Notes: generated by a model from the letters alone, not told the origin. A stretch of 64,000 nucleotides of DNA from Brevibacterium pigmentatum (GCF_011617465.1 NZ_CP050153.1:3348001-3412000), one strand, 5' to 3'; shown: positions 26,701 to 38,281, counted from the stretch's first letter. Made by a program: numbers and translations.

Positions 26701-27861
26701 TCAAAATTCGAGGTCGGCCTGCACTCGCTTGGCTTTCTTGATTCCGAGCTCCGGCTGCTTCCGGAACTGCCCGGTGGCCATGAGCACCGCGATGACGATC
26801 GCGGAGACGATCCAGCCGGCGACACCGAGGAATGCGGTGAGAGCAGGATCCGGAGTCTGCGCCCCTGTGTCGAGGAACAGCGCGAGCAACATGCCTGCGG
26901 ATCCGTTGAGTGCGGCGTGGGCGAACACGGCCGGCCAGACGGATCCGGTGCGCAGGCGCAACCAGCCGAAGAGGATGCCGACCATGATGCAGCCGCCGAC
27001 CATGAAGCCCACTCCGGTGATGTCGGGGCGGCCGAAGTTGTAGCCGAGCAGGATGAGCGGTGCATGCCACAGACCCCAGACGATGCCGATGATGAGCAGT
27101 GCGGGCCAGGCGCCCAAGGGGCGCAGGCTGGTGAGCAGCCATCCGCGCCAGCCGAATTCCTCGCCGATCGTCACGCCGATGTTGGCCGCCGAGCCGACGA
27201 CCATGAGCAGCAGATAGATGGCGATGGCGGCTGCCGTGGGAAGTGCGTTCGCCCCGGGAATCATGTCCAGCTGCGCCTTGAACCCGGACAGTCCGTCGAG
27301 GTCGAGAGTGAGCCATCCGAAAGCCGAGCTGACAAGGTAGCCGAGGACGACGAGCACCATGATCCCGAAGAAGGAGGCGATGGTCGTTCCGAGGACGCGC
27401 CCGAAGCTGCGTAGGGGCCAGAAGCCGAAGTAGCGGGGAGCGCTGGCCAGGACCTCTCCTCTGGCTCGGGCCCGTCGCCGCTGGACGATGGAGGCGATGA
27501 TGCTGGCGATGAGCGGAGTGAACATCATGGCGCTGCCGCAGGTCAGGAGCAGGGCCGGGTCGCCGATCCCCTCTTCGGAGATCCACAGCGGCAGGCAGAC
27601 CAGCCATGCGACGCCGAAGGCAATGACAGCGAAGACGCCGATCTCCAGCCACGGGGCCCGGGAGGGCACGACGGCGAGTGGTCGCCCTTTCGCGTCGACC
27701 TCCTCGGTGGGGGTGTGCGATCCATCCATCGCCGAGGCGGCAGGACCGGGCATGGAATCCGTCGTTCCGGGCGGGTGGGGTGGGACAGCGGGCTGAGGTG
27801 ATGGCTCGGTCGGTCCGGTCGCCTCGGCGAATCCTGCCTGAGTGTGCGTCTGCGTGTTCAC
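26701..27861 (-). CDS. CPBP-family intramembrane metalloprotease (CAAX-like)
   Basis: 386 residues. A Pro/Thr/Gly-rich cytoplasmic N-terminus of about 70 residues is followed by eight or so hydrophobic segments. The three CPBP motifs are present: GEEFGWRGWL (EExxxR), WGLWHAPLIL and FAHAALNGS. The predicted active site is intramembrane and metal-dependent. The GTG at 27861 is chosen because GAGGAGG lies four bases upstream; an ATG 63 bases earlier is also in frame. Known homologues process prenylated proteins, bacteriocins or anti-sigma factors, but no substrate is visible nearby. Confidence 0.85.
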   Translation of the reverse strand: MNTQTHTQAGFAEATGPTEPSPQPAVPPHPPGTTDSMPGPAASAMDGSHTPTEEVDAKGRPLAVVPSRAPWLEIGVFAVIAFGVAWLVCLPLWISEEGIGDPALLLTCGSAMMFTPLIASIIASIVQRRRARARGEVLASAPRYFGFWPLRSFGRVLGTTIASFFGIMVLVVLGYLVSSAFGWLTLDLDGLSGFKAQLDMIPGANALPTAAAIAIYLLLMVVGSAANIGVTIGEEFGWRGWLLTSLRPLGAWPALLIIGIVWGLWHAPLILLGYNFGRPDITGVGFMVGGCIMVGILFGWLRLRTGSVWPAVFAHAALNGSAGMLLALFLDTGAQTPDPALTAFLGVAGWIVSAIVIAVLMATGQFRKQPELGIKKAKRVQADLEF

Positions 27862-28054
27862 GGTTCCTCCTCGTTCCTGCACTGTGTCCACCGGTTCGAC
27901 GGTGATCCGTGCCTGTGATTCCACGCTATGACGGGGCGTCGCCCGGCACCTCCGCCGCGAGGATGAAATCGCAGTCAGCCGTGAGGCGGGGAATCGGGGT
28001 TACGATGACGAACGGAAACGGAATCAACGACGATTCGAATGAAGGAACATCACC

Positions 28055-29605
28055 ATGTCCGACCATCTCCCCGACGCCCATCACCCTTCGGGCGCCGACA
28101 ATTCCCCCGGCCGCCGCGGCACCGGCGACCACCTCTCCGACTCCGACCACCTTGCTGTCCTCGGCTACGGTGACTCGTTCGAGCGGTCGATGAGTCCGTG
28201 GGCGAACTTCGCCCTCGGCTTCACCTACCTCTCCCCGCTCGTCGGCGTCTATTCCCTGCTGGCCGTGGCACTGTCCACGGGAGGCCCACCGTCGATCTGG
28301 TGGATCGTCATCGTCGCCTGCGGTCAGCTGCTCGTCGCCCTCGTCTTCGGCGAGGTCGTCTCCCAGTTCCCCATCGCCGGCGGCATCTACCCCTGGGCCC
28401 GACGCCTGTGGAGCAAGCGCTACGCGTGGATGGCCGCCTGGGTCTACATCTGCGCACTCATCGTCACGATCACCTCGGTGTCGGAGTTCGGTGCCGGATT
28501 CCTCGCGAGCCTGTTCGGGCTCGAGCTCAACCGCACCACCACTCTCGTTCTCGCTCTGGTTCTGCTCGTGCTTGCTCTGGCGATCAACTTCTCGGGCACG
28601 AAGTGGTTGGCCCGAATCGCCCGCATCGGGCTCTTCGCCGAGCTCATCGGAGTCATCGGCCTCGGCCTGTTCCTGCTCATCTTCGAACGCAAGCACAGCT
28701 TCTCAGTCTTCTTCGACACCATGGGCACCGCCGGCGACGGCAGCTATCTGCCCGTGTTCCTGGGTGCCGCCGTCGCCGGGCTCTTCCTCTTCTACGGCTT
28801 CGAAGCCTGCGGCGACGTCGCCGAGGAGGTTTCGAACCCGGCTCGCGGAATCCCGAAGGCCATGCTCATGACGATCTTCGTCGGCGCGATCTCGGCCCTG
28901 TTCTCCTTCGGCGGGTATGTGCTCGCGGCACCGAACCTCGATGAGATCGTCGCCGGCGAGGTCGCCGACCCGATTCCCGCGATCCTCGCCGGCAGCCTCG
29001 GCGATGTCGGTGCGAAGATCTTCCTGCTCGTTGCGATCCTCGCGTTCATCTCCTGCGTGCTCAGCCTGCAGGCCGCCGCGTCGAGGCTGATCTTCAGCTT
29101 CGCCCGCGACGGAATGATGCCCGGCCACCGGTGGCTGTCGAAGGTCACCGACGGGACGAAGATCCCACACAACGCTCTCATCGTCGCCTGCACGGCACCC
29201 GCTCTCATCTGCGTGCTCATCTGGTTCAACGACGGCATCCTCGTCGCCGTGACCTCGTTTGCGATCCTCGGCATCTACCTCGCCTTCCAGATGGTCGTCC
29301 TCGGCGCGCTGCGACAGCGGGTCAAGGGCTGGAAGCCGGCGGGACCGTGGTCGCTTGGCGGCTGGGGCATCGTCGTCAACATCGCGGCCCTTGCTTACGG
29401 AGTTTTCGCGATGATCCTGTTGTCGCTGCCCGGCGACTCCGGGTCGTTCTTCGCCGACTGGATCGTGATCATCGGTCTGGCCGTCGTGCTTGTCGCCGGA
29501 TTCATCTACCTGTTCACGGCACGTCCGGATCGGAAGTCCGACGCTCCCGAAGGTGACGCCATCGCCGTCGCCGAGGCGATCCGCACCCACCGTGCGAAGC
29601 TGTAG
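28055..29605 (+). CDS. APC-family amino acid/polyamine permease
   Basis: 516 residues, about 12 hydrophobic segments, with an acidic/His-rich N-terminus of 40 residues and the APC features FALGFTYLSPLVGVYSL (TM1) and EVVSQFPIAGGIYPWARRL (TM2). FEACGDVAEEVSNPARGIPKAM (around residue 250) is the conserved cytoplasmic-side stretch of amino acid permeases. GAAGGA lies about 8 bases before the ATG. It is a proton- or sodium-coupled importer or exchanger; substrate unknown. It is convergent with the GNAT gene downstream. Confidence 0.88.
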   Translation: MSDHLPDAHHPSGADNSPGRRGTGDHLSDSDHLAVLGYGDSFERSMSPWANFALGFTYLSPLVGVYSLLAVALSTGGPPSIWWIVIVACGQLLVALVFGEVVSQFPIAGGIYPWARRLWSKRYAWMAAWVYICALIVTITSVSEFGAGFLASLFGLELNRTTTLVLALVLLVLALAINFSGTKWLARIARIGLFAELIGVIGLGLFLLIFERKHSFSVFFDTMGTAGDGSYLPVFLGAAVAGLFLFYGFEACGDVAEEVSNPARGIPKAMLMTIFVGAISALFSFGGYVLAAPNLDEIVAGEVADPIPAILAGSLGDVGAKIFLLVAILAFISCVLSLQAAASRLIFSFARDGMMPGHRWLSKVTDGTKIPHNALIVACTAPALICVLIWFNDGILVAVTSFAILGIYLAFQMVVLGALRQRVKGWKPAGPWSLGGWGIVVNIAALAYGVFAMILLSLPGDSGSFFADWIVIIGLAVVLVAGFIYLFTARPDRKSDAPEGDAIAVAEAIRTHRAKL

Positions 29606-29665
29606 GTGGCGCGGGGTCGGGCGTGGATCCTTCCGGCGAACGGGGTGAGGCGCGGCGGCCCCGGA

Positions 29666-30178
29666 TCAGACCCCGAACTCTGGCGCGAAGACCAATGCCC
29701 CGGCAGACGCCTCGCCGGCCAACGGCATCGCCATGAGCGCTTCGTCGGGGACGTCGACGTGGAGGGTGATGCCGAATCCGGATGCCGGGGTGAACCCGAA
29801 GCGCGGGTAGTACTCGGGGTGGCCGAGGACGACGGCGAACGCCTCACCCCTGTGGGACGCCTCGGTCAGCAACGCCTCGATGACGGCGGTGCCGACGCCG
29901 GTGCGCTGATGCTCGGGCTGGACCGAACAGGGGGCGAGGCAGGCTCCGGGGACCTCACCGACGAAGCAGCGGGAGAGCATGGCGTGGGCGATGACCTCAC
30001 CGTCGAGGACGCCGACGAACGAGAGTCCTTCGATCCCGTTGCCGGAAGCGCGGAGAGCGTCGACGATCTCCGCCTCGTCCACCTGGCTGAAGGCGGCCGC
30101 GGTCAATGCGTGGATGGCGTCGATGTCATCGGACGTCTCGGCGCGGATGGCGAACTGGGGCGCGGGAGGATTCGTCAT
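29666..30178 (-). CDS. GNAT-family N-acetyltransferase
   Basis: 170 residues. The acetyl-CoA-binding segment is VQPEHQRTGVGTAVIEALL (Q/R-x-x-G-x-G/A), followed by VVLGHPEYYPRFGFTPAS, a motif pair typical of the YhbS-like putative acetyltransferases. The start at 30178 gives a normal length; a much longer frame on this strand runs antisense to argG and is not credible. The ribosome site is weak. It is divergent from argG with 144 bp between. The acceptor is unknown. Confidence 0.85.
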   Translation of the reverse strand: MTNPPAPQFAIRAETSDDIDAIHALTAAAFSQVDEAEIVDALRASGNGIEGLSFVGVLDGEVIAHAMLSRCFVGEVPGACLAPCSVQPEHQRTGVGTAVIEALLTEASHRGEAFAVVLGHPEYYPRFGFTPASGFGITLHVDVPDEALMAMPLAGEASAGALVFAPEFGV

Positions 30179-30262
30179 CCGCACACGATAGCCATCATCG
30201 GGGCCGCCTCGGCGAGATTTACGGTAGGGACGGCCGCCGTCCCGTCCGCCCTGATCACATAA

Positions 30263-31744
<1,482 letters not shown>

Positions 31745-31843
31745 GGTCCCGAACGGGCTGAGGCCCATCCGAGTCAGAGGCCCCCAGAACTTCCGGAGGT
31801 ACCGCGCAGCATGAGACTCGCGGCCTCCGGTTGAGAACAGAGA

Positions 31844-31904
31844 ACGGCCGGCGGGCGCACTCCCCGATCAATGCGATCGACGGAGTCCGCCTGCCGGCCG
31901 TTTC
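31844..31904 (+). terminator. Terminator after argG (20-bp imperfect stem)
   Basis: ACGGCCGGCGGGCGCACTCC (31844-31863) pairs with 31882-31901 with two mismatches, and the loop holds a smaller CGAT/ATCG hairpin. TTT follows. It is about 100 bp after the argG stop. Confidence 0.7.
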
Positions 31905-32003
31905 GCATTCACCGCGGACTGCCGCGTGCATCCTCGCGGTGCGCGGTCACCGTGACCCGCGGTGCACATAAGAGCTGTGCGCGGCCGTGGAATGATTCAT
32001 TCC

Positions 32004-32753
32004 ATGACTTCCGAATCCCGGATCGACGTCGGGACCCTCGCCGAGGCGGTCGACCGAGACCTGCGTGCCCGTGGCGGCAGCGAACGCGCCCAAAAGGAGA
32101 AGGCCTACCTCAAGAGCGAACTCATCCATTTCGGAGTGAGCGTCCCGGATACTCGAGCCGTCGTCCGTGCGGCCTTGCGCGGGACGAGGCTGAGCCACGA
32201 CGAGGTCACCGAGCTGGTGCGGCTCCTCTGGGCCGCCCCGACAGATTCATCCGGGCCTGTCCATGAACGTCGCGCCGCGGCCACGATGGTGCTCATCCAA
32301 TCGCAGGACCGCCTCGGCGCTGGGGATGCCGACCTCATCGAGAGCCTGCTTCGCGAGGCGAAGACCTGGGCTCTCGTCGATCCTCTGGCCGGGGATCTCG
32401 TCGGCCCGCTGAGCGAACAGGATCCCGGTTTCGATCCTGTTCTCGAACGCTGGGCGCACGATGACGACTTTTGGATTCGCCGCTCGGCACTGCTGGCGCA
32501 CTTGGTTCCGCTGCGGCAGGGACGCGGGGACTTCGACCGGTTCTCTCGCTTCGCCGATGCGATGCTCGAGGAGAAAGAGTTCTTCATCCGCAAGGCCATC
32601 GGCTGGGTGCTGCGCGATACCTCGCGCAAACGCCCCGACCTCGTCTTCGACTGTATCCTCCCGCCTGCTCACCGTGCCTCCGGGGTGACACTTCGCGAGG
32701 CCGTCAAGCGCCTCTCGATCGAACAGCGTGAGGCCGTTCTCGCCGCCAGATGA
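32004..32753 (+). CDS. AlkD-like DNA alkylation repair protein
   Basis: 249 residues. The all-helical HEAT-like repeat fold of the AlkD/AlkC superfamily is recognisable from KAYLKSELIHFGVSVPDTRAVV, a tryptophan-containing LVDPLAGDLVG and the ending DFWIRRSALLAHLVPLRQ and EKEFFIRKAIGWVLRDTSRK. These proteins excise bulky or cationic alkyl adducts. The start 32004 gives the usual length, with a weak ribosome site; 31992 is also in frame. It is convergent with the membrane protein downstream, with only 12 bp between stops. Confidence 0.85.
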   Translation: MTSESRIDVGTLAEAVDRDLRARGGSERAQKEKAYLKSELIHFGVSVPDTRAVVRAALRGTRLSHDEVTELVRLLWAAPTDSSGPVHERRAAATMVLIQSQDRLGAGDADLIESLLREAKTWALVDPLAGDLVGPLSEQDPGFDPVLERWAHDDDFWIRRSALLAHLVPLRQGRGDFDRFSRFADAMLEEKEFFIRKAIGWVLRDTSRKRPDLVFDCILPPAHRASGVTLREAVKRLSIEQREAVLAAR

Positions 32754-32765
32754 CCCGAGTCTCTG

Positions 32766-33479
32766 CTACCTGACCCCGCCTCGGCGGACCGGCGGGTGGC
32801 CGGGCATCTGGCGGTGCGCGTTCTCGGGGTTGCCCGTCAGCTCGACGACTCCGCGGTCGAGCGCAGCCTGAGCCAGTTGCGGATACCCCGCCGCCGAGGC
32901 GGCCCGTGCGATAACCTCGATCGCCGAGTTCGCGGACTGTCGGCCTGTTCCGGCGAACCAGATCCAGCGGCCGTCGATCGACCGTGGAATCGGGTCGAGC
33001 GCCAGCGTGAAACGCCTGCGCCCGCGCCTGGCACCATCAGCCGAACAGGCAACGAAGTGGACGCCGTTCTTCGTCCACCACGACGCCCGCAGAGTCGACT
33101 GCGCCAGCTGTCCCTGCAGTCCGACCTCTTTGAGATATCTGTTCGCGCCGGTAACCCCGGCAATGCTGCCGCGCGTGATCTGCTGGTAGGGGATGGCGTA
33201 GGGGCGAATGCCCGGAGCAATGGAGCCGACAAGGATCCCACGTTCACAGACGATGAGGCGCTCACCGGAGAGATAGAGAAGGATCAGACCGAACATCACC
33301 GCGAAGATGATGCCGGGAGCCACCGCCAGCACTGGCGTCTCCCCCGGGTTGATGAACGTCAGACCGGTGAAGATCACCCACCCGAGGACGAATGCCGTCA
33401 CGGTCTTCGGCCCTGGGCGGTCGGCGAAGACCATGATGACCTCGCCGAACTCCTCACGATGACGACGGGCCTTCCTCAT
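32766..33479 (-). CDS. Membrane protein of unknown function
   Basis: About 237 residues from ATG 33479 (a TTG at 33491 is also in frame). A basic N-terminus is followed by two hydrophobic segments (about 27-45 and 52-70). The rest is soluble, with a strand-rich core GERLIVCERGILVGSI and WTKNGVHFVACSADGARRGRRRFTLALDP, reminiscent of PH-like domains of bacterial membrane proteins, and ends in a Pro/Arg tail. No family is confidently recognised. It follows the tRNA-Arg terminator on the same strand. Confidence 0.65.
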   Translation of the reverse strand: MRKARRHREEFGEVIMVFADRPGPKTVTAFVLGWVIFTGLTFINPGETPVLAVAPGIIFAVMFGLILLYLSGERLIVCERGILVGSIAPGIRPYAIPYQQITRGSIAGVTGANRYLKEVGLQGQLAQSTLRASWWTKNGVHFVACSADGARRGRRRFTLALDPIPRSIDGRWIWFAGTGRQSANSAIEVIARAASAAGYPQLAQAALDRGVVELTGNPENAHRQMPGHPPVRRGGVR

Positions 33480-33620
33480 CACAGCACTCAACAGAACCCA
33501 ACTTTCGGATCAATAGTCATGTTCAACCTGCCCTGCTCTCTGCTGGGCAGGCGAGCCATCCTGTACACACTTTTCGGCCTATAACCCTCATCAACCCCAG
33601 ATCGGCCGACTCCAGGCATA

Positions 33621-33663
33621 CGAAAAAGTCCCTCACCGGCAATCCTGCCTGGTGAGGGACTTT
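33621..33663 (-). terminator. Terminator of tRNA-Arg
   Basis: AAGTCCCTCACC (33626-33637) and GGTGAGGGACTT (33651-33662) form a 12-bp perfect stem. On the minus strand, immediately downstream of the tRNA, it is followed by TTTTTCG. Confidence 0.88.
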
Positions 33664-33670
33664 CCTTCGG

Positions 33671-33743
33671 TGCGCCACGAGGGATTCGAACCCCCAACCT
33701 TCTGATCCGTAGTCAGATGCTCTATCCGTTGAGCTAGTGGCGC
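33671..33743 (-). tRNA. tRNA-Arg(ACG)
   Basis: 73 nt with a 7-bp acceptor stem GCGCCAC/GTGGCGC, D-arm, anticodon arm TCTGA-CTACGGA-TCAGA with anticodon ACG (wobble position 34 A, normally edited to inosine), T-arm GGGGGTTCGAATCCCTC and discriminator A. CCA is not encoded. A rho-independent terminator follows. Confidence 0.97.
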
Positions 33744-34117
33744 ATGTCGCTCGGACTCACGCCCTGCAACTCGAACAACTATACACACCCGTTTCGCCGA
33801 AGCTCAAATCGCATCCACGTGCGCTTCGCCACATTCGCACTCACGGTCAGAACCGCCTCGGCGAAAGGGGATGAAATCGCAGATTTCAGCCGACAATGAT
33901 CGGTGAAAAAATCAGTCAATGCAATGAAACAACACGTCATACATTTGCTTCATTCACGCCAAACAGTGCTCGGCTGTGATCCAATGCACATCTTCGAGTG
34001 ACCGAAACTCGCGTATTTCGCTTCCGCCCCCATCCTACGGTGGATGTGTACCAACCGCTCGACGGACGCCAGCCGCCGGACACCTAACCCCATTCTCGAT
34101 TGACCAGGAGACCACTC
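33744..34117. other. 374-bp region between tRNA-Arg and pckG
   Basis: No gene is apparent. The stretch 33890-33960 is distinctly AT-rich (runs of A and TGAAACAA-like sequence) and probably holds the promoters of tRNA-Arg (leftward) and pckG (rightward). I could not fix individual -10/-35 elements. A CCGCCTCGGCG word lies at 33853-33863. Confidence 0.5.
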
Positions 34118-35950
34118 ATGACTGTCCTCGACCATGATGTCGTCGCTGACCAGCTGAAGAACGCACCGACCGAAAACAAGTCGGTGCTCTCGTTCGTCAG
34201 CCGGATCGCCGCCCTGACCACCCCGGACGACATCGTCTGGATCGATGGTTCCGAAGCACAGAAGAACGAGATCGCTGAGAAGCTCGTCGAGGCCGGCACC
34301 ATCCAGCGTGTCAAAGGCACCAAGGACTCCTACTACGCGGCCTCCGACCCCGAGGACGTCGCCCGTGTCGAGGGCCGGACCTACATCTGCTCCGAGGACG
34401 AGAAGGATGCCGGTCCGCTCAACAACTGGGTGGCTCCCGCGGAGATGAAGGAGACCCTCAATCCGCTGTTCGAGGGCGCGATGCGCGGACGCACCATGTA
34501 CGTCATCCCCTTCGTCATGGGCCACGCCGAGGCGGACCAGCCGATGTTCGGCATCGAGGTCACCGATTCGGCCTACGTCGTGCTCTCCATGCTCGTCATG
34601 GCTCGCTCGGGCAAGTACGCCCTCGATGCGATCGACGCACAGGACGCGAAGTTCGTCGAGTGCGTCCACTCGGTCGGCGCGCCGCTGGAAGAGGGACAGG
34701 AAGACGTCGCCTGGCCCTGCAACACCACCAAGTACATCACCCACTTCCCCGAAGAACGCGCCATCTGGTCGTACGGTTCCGGCTACGGCGGCAACGCGCT
34801 GCTGGGCAAGAAGTGCTACGCGCTGCGCATCGCCTCGGCGATCGCCCGCGACGAAGGCTGGCTGGCCGAGCACATGCTCATCCTCAAGCTGACGAGCCCG
34901 GAAGGCGTCGTCAAGTACGTCGCCGCGGCGTTCCCCTCTGCCTGCGGCAAGACCAACCTCGCCATGATCGAACCCACCATCCCCGGTTGGAAGGCCGAGA
35001 CCCTCGGTGATGACATCGCGTGGATGCGCTTCGGCGAGGACGGCCAGCTCTACGCCGTCAACCCCGAGTTCGGTCTCTTCGGCGTCGCCCCGGGCACCGG
35101 TTACACGACGAACCCGACCGCGATGCGCGCCATCGAGGCCGGCGGCAACATCTTCACCAACGTCGCTCTGACCGACGACGGTGACGTGTGGTGGGAAGGC
35201 AAGACCGACGAGGCGCCTGCTCACCTCACCGACTGGAGGGGCAACGACTGGACTCCAGAGTCCGACACCCCCGCCGCTCACCCGAACTCGCGTTTCTGCA
35301 CCCCGATCGCGAACGTGCCGACCCTGGCTCCCGAGTGGACCAACCCGAACGGTGTGCCGATCTCGGCCATTCTCTTCGGCGGTCGCCGCAAGACCACGAT
35401 GCCTCTGGTCACCGAGACCAAGGACTGGACCCACGGCGTGTTCATGGGCTCGGTGCTCTCCTCGGAGACCACCGCTGCTGCCACCGGTGCCGTCGGCGTC
35501 GTCCGCCGCGATCCCATGGCGATGCGCCCGTTCATCGGCTACAACGTCGGTGACTACCTGCAGCACTGGATCAACATCGGCAACACCGAGGGTGCCCAGC
35601 TGCCGAAGATCTTCTACGTCAACTGGTTCCGCCGCGACGACGACAACTCGTTCCTGTGGCCCGGATTCTCCGAGAACTCCCGCGTTCTCAAGTGGGTCTT
35701 CGAGCGCGTCACCGGCACCGCCGATGCTCAGGAATCCCCGCTCGGCCTCACCCCGGTCGAAGGCGGCCTGGACACCGAGGGGCTCGACTTCACCGACGAG
35801 CAGCTGCGCAAGGCTCTCGCCATCAAGCCCGAAGAGTGGGAGACCGAACTCGGCCTCATCGAGGAATGGTACGCCGAGCTCGGCGATTCGGTTCCGGCCG
35901 AACTCCGCGCCGAGGTCGAGAACCTTCGCGAGCGCCTCGGCCTCGCCTGA
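34118..35950 (+). CDS. pckG: Phosphoenolpyruvate carboxykinase (GTP)
   Basis: 610 residues, the normal length of the GTP-dependent enzyme. The PEPCK-specific P-loop with reactive Cys is [14 protein letters not shown] (around 269-282). [24 protein letters not shown] and [12 protein letters not shown] further support the family. It makes phosphoenolpyruvate from oxaloacetate and GTP. ATG 34118 follows CAGGAGACCACTC, a good site; six extra codons are possible upstream. The gene is monocistronic and closed by a strong hairpin. Confidence 0.97.
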   Translation: MTVLDHDVVADQLKNAPTENKSVLSFVSRIAALTTPDDIVWIDGSEAQKNEIAEKLVEAGTIQRVKGTKDSYYAASDPEDVARVEGRTYICSEDEKDAGPLNNWVAPAEMKETLNPLFEGAMRGRTMYVIPFVMGHAEADQPMFGIEVTDSAYVVLSMLVMARSGKYALDAIDAQDAKFVECVHSVGAPLEEGQEDVAWPCNTTKYITHFPEERAIWSYGSGYGGNALLGKKCYALRIASAIARDEGWLAEHMLILKLTSPEGVVKYVAAAFPSACGKTNLAMIEPTIPGWKAETLGDDIAWMRFGEDGQLYAVNPEFGLFGVAPGTGYTTNPTAMRAIEAGGNIFTNVALTDDGDVWWEGKTDEAPAHLTDWRGNDWTPESDTPAAHPNSRFCTPIANVPTLAPEWTNPNGVPISAILFGGRRKTTMPLVTETKDWTHGVFMGSVLSSETTAAATGAVGVVRRDPMAMRPFIGYNVGDYLQHWINIGNTEGAQLPKIFYVNWFRRDDDNSFLWPGFSENSRVLKWVFERVTGTADAQESPLGLTPVEGGLDTEGLDFTDEQLRKALAIKPEEWETELGLIEEWYAELGDSVPAELRAEVENLRERLGLA

Positions 35951-36370
35951 GTAGTTCGGCTGAGTCTCGCTTGATTGAGCAGTTCCGCTGAGTTGCCGAC
36001 GGCCTGAGTCGTCCGCTCATCGACAATCCCCCAACCGCCGCCGAGGTGGTTGGGGGATTGTCGTATTCCGTGACAGCTGGGAGGCCTGCACCCCTCACCT
36101 TTGGTGCCGACTGTCGCCGCTACTCCCAAGGCACGAACATAGGTACCTGTTCACCACGGAGCATCCCTCACCGCTGCTGTCGCTGAGCACCGGTGGAAGC
36201 AAAACGTCGTCGCAGCGTCACGTTGTGCCGTTGCAGTTGTATGCGCTGCAGCTAAGGGTGAGTGATGGCGCGCTAAAGGGTGGACGTGACGCTGCCGGTG
36301 AGTGATGGTCGCTCAAAGCGGCTGTCGACGGCAGGCAGTGGCCGACGGCAAGCGATCGCCGCCCGAGTCG
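35951..36370. other. 420-bp region between pckG and the small membrane protein
   Basis: It contains the pckG terminator (36021-36063) and two copies of a 22-23-bp near repeat, GGTGAGTGATGG followed by CGCT and AAAG, at 36257-36278 and 36297-36319. No credible gene on either strand. Confidence 0.55.
36021..36063 (+). terminator. Terminator of pckG (16-bp perfect stem)
   Basis: CGACAATCCCCCAACC (36021-36036) pairs perfectly with 36048-36063 around an 11-base loop. No long T-run follows, but stem stability and position make termination likely. Confidence 0.75.
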
Positions 36371-36604
36371 TCAGGCGCCGTGGAGCGCCGGGACGATGAG
36401 GTAGACGCCGAGCAGCACGACTGCTCCGCAGATTCCGAAGACCGTCCAGTAGGCGACCGGCAGCCCTGCGTTGCTGCGGCCCTCGTCGACCCGGTCGAGA
36501 TGTGTCGCGCGCATGCGCACGGCAACGGAGAACAGCGTGATGACGACGATGGCCGAGATCCATGTGGCGGCCGCAACGATGGCAAACGAACTCCACTCGA
36601 TCAT
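36371..36604 (-). CDS. Small two-TM membrane protein coupled to the phosphate transporter
   Basis: 77 residues with two hydrophobic segments (about 6-28 and 50-73) separated by a charged loop containing RMRATHLDRVDEGRSN. The start ATG overlaps the stop of the Pit transporter as ATGA, so it is translationally coupled. Small proteins in this position are found after Pit genes in related actinobacteria, which suggests an accessory role. No direct evidence of function. Confidence 0.65.
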   Translation of the reverse strand: MIEWSSFAIVAAATWISAIVVITLFSVAVRMRATHLDRVDEGRSNAGLPVAYWTVFGICGAVVLLGVYLIVPALHGA

Positions 36605-37962
36605 TTCGCGTCTCCCCTATCGCTCGCATCTGAACGGCCCGCATCGGCTCCGGTGTTCGAGGCACTCCCCGCATCGGCAGGCACGGCCTCGTTCTTCTTG
36701 GTGTCGCGGTGAGCACGGCGCTTCTCTTTCGCCGCCTGTTTCTCGGCCCAGGCTTCGTAGCGGGCTTCCCGCTTCTCCTGAGCGCGTTTGCGGTTGCGGT
36801 CCTTGCGCAGCTTGCGCTTGCGGCCGCGGATGTTGACGGCTTCGCCGACGGTGTCGAAGTTCGAGATGTCCGTCTCCTCGACCCGGCGGGAGCTGAGATA
36901 GATCCACAGCACCACGGTGACGGCGACGATCGTGTCGACGACGACGCCGACCGTTCCCAGGTGAGCGATTCCGGCGGCGACACCGCCGACGATCGCGGCG
37001 GCCGGAATCGTCAGCAGCCAGCCGGAGGCGATCCGTCCGGCCGTCGACCACTGGACGTCGGCGCCCTTGCGGCCAAGTCCCGAACCGAGCACGGAACCGG
37101 AGGCGACTTGCGTCGTCGACAGAGCGAAGCCGAGGTGCGAGGAGGCGAGGATGGCCGCCGCCGTCGAGGTCTCAGCCGACAGGCCCTGTGCGGGCTTGAC
37201 CGTCGTCAGCTTCGTGCCGAGGGTGTCGATGATGCGCCAACCGCCGACGTAGGTGCCCAGCGCGATGGCCAGAGCACATGCGGTGATCACCCAGAGGTGC
37301 GGGCCGGTGCCGTGCTCCTGCAGGTTCGCGGAGACGAGGACGAGGGTGATGACGCCCATCGTCTTCTGTGCGTCGTTCGTACCGTGGGCGAGCGCCACCA
37401 GCGAGGACGAGAAGATCTGTCCGTACTTGAACGGCGCACGGCGAGCGGTCTTGCCCTCTTCGTTGCGGCGGGTGATCGCGTAGGCGATGCGAGTGCACAG
37501 ATAGGCGCTGAAGCCGGCGATGAGCGGAGCCGCCAGGGCCGGGATGACGACCTTGGACAGGAACACTCCGTAGTCGACGGAGCTGAACCCGGCACCGACG
37601 ATGGCCGCGCCGATGAGGCCGCCGAAGAGTGCGTGGGACGAGGACGACGGAAGGCCGAAGCGCCACGTCGCCATGTTCCAGATGATGGCGCCGATGAGGC
37701 CGGCGAGGATGAACGAGGGGCTGATCTGGACTCCCCCGCCGCCTTCTTTGATGATGCCGCCCGAAATGGTCTTGGCCACCTCGGTGGAGAGGAAGGCGCC
37801 GACGAGGTTGAGGATCGCAGCGAGCGTGACCGCGGCCTTCGGTTTGATGGCTCCGGTCGCGATCGGGGTGGCCATGGCATTGGCCGTATCGTGAAAGCCA
37901 TTGGTGAAGTCGAAGAACAGTGCCAGTGCGATGACGAGCACGACGACGAAGATGATTTCCAC
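36601..37962 (-). CDS. pit: Pit-family inorganic phosphate transporter
   Basis: 453 residues. The duplicated Pit signature is present in both halves: FDFTNGFHDTANAMATPIATGA near the N-terminus and ALAHGTNDAQKTMGVITL in the centre. About ten hydrophobic segments precede a highly basic cytoplasmic tail of roughly 90 residues (RGRKRKLRKDRNRKRAQ) ending acidic. Low-affinity phosphate uptake as metal phosphate with protons is known for the family. No PhoU-like gene is adjacent; a small membrane protein overlaps the stop. Confidence 0.93.
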   Translation of the reverse strand: MEIIFVVVLVIALALFFDFTNGFHDTANAMATPIATGAIKPKAAVTLAAILNLVGAFLSTEVAKTISGGIIKEGGGGVQISPSFILAGLIGAIIWNMATWRFGLPSSSSHALFGGLIGAAIVGAGFSSVDYGVFLSKVVIPALAAPLIAGFSAYLCTRIAYAITRRNEEGKTARRAPFKYGQIFSSSLVALAHGTNDAQKTMGVITLVLVSANLQEHGTGPHLWVITACALAIALGTYVGGWRIIDTLGTKLTTVKPAQGLSAETSTAAAILASSHLGFALSTTQVASGSVLGSGLGRKGADVQWSTAGRIASGWLLTIPAAAIVGGVAAGIAHLGTVGVVVDTIVAVTVVLWIYLSSRRVEETDISNFDTVGEAVNIRGRKRKLRKDRNRKRAQEKREARYEAWAEKQAAKEKRRAHRDTKKNEAVPADAGSASNTGADAGRSDASDRGDAK

Positions 37963-38281
37963 TAATCGACCTTGGGTGTAGACACTATTCGGACCGTGGA
38001 TGATGCAGCTGACGGCCAGCCATCACTATCCCGCAGAAGTCTACCCACAGATTCAACTGCTCTTCACCCGCAATTCGACCCTACTCCACCTCGTTCACCT
38101 TTTGTTCACTTTTGACGTGCGCAAACGGTCCCCGTCCGGGTGAGAGTGCAATTCCTCTCACTTTCCGAACGGCGCCCGTGTACAGCGATCCCTCGCCGAG
38201 GCGGCTCCCACGTCCCGTGCTCATCCGCGGAATCCGCGGCGCAGCCTCGCCGAGGCGGCGCCTCCTGCAAACGTGCCGAAT
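37963..38281. other. 319-bp region between pit and the aminotransferase
   Basis: Upstream of pit and downstream of the aminotransferase, both minus strand. An AT-rich part at 38040-38120 probably carries the pit promoter. Two copies of CGCCGAGGCGG (38194-38204 and 38248-38258) lie here outside any gene. Nothing else seen. Confidence 0.5.

Noticed and set aside
33950-35566. 538-codon minus-strand frame opposite pckG
   Set aside because: Shadow of pckG; no domain and biased composition.
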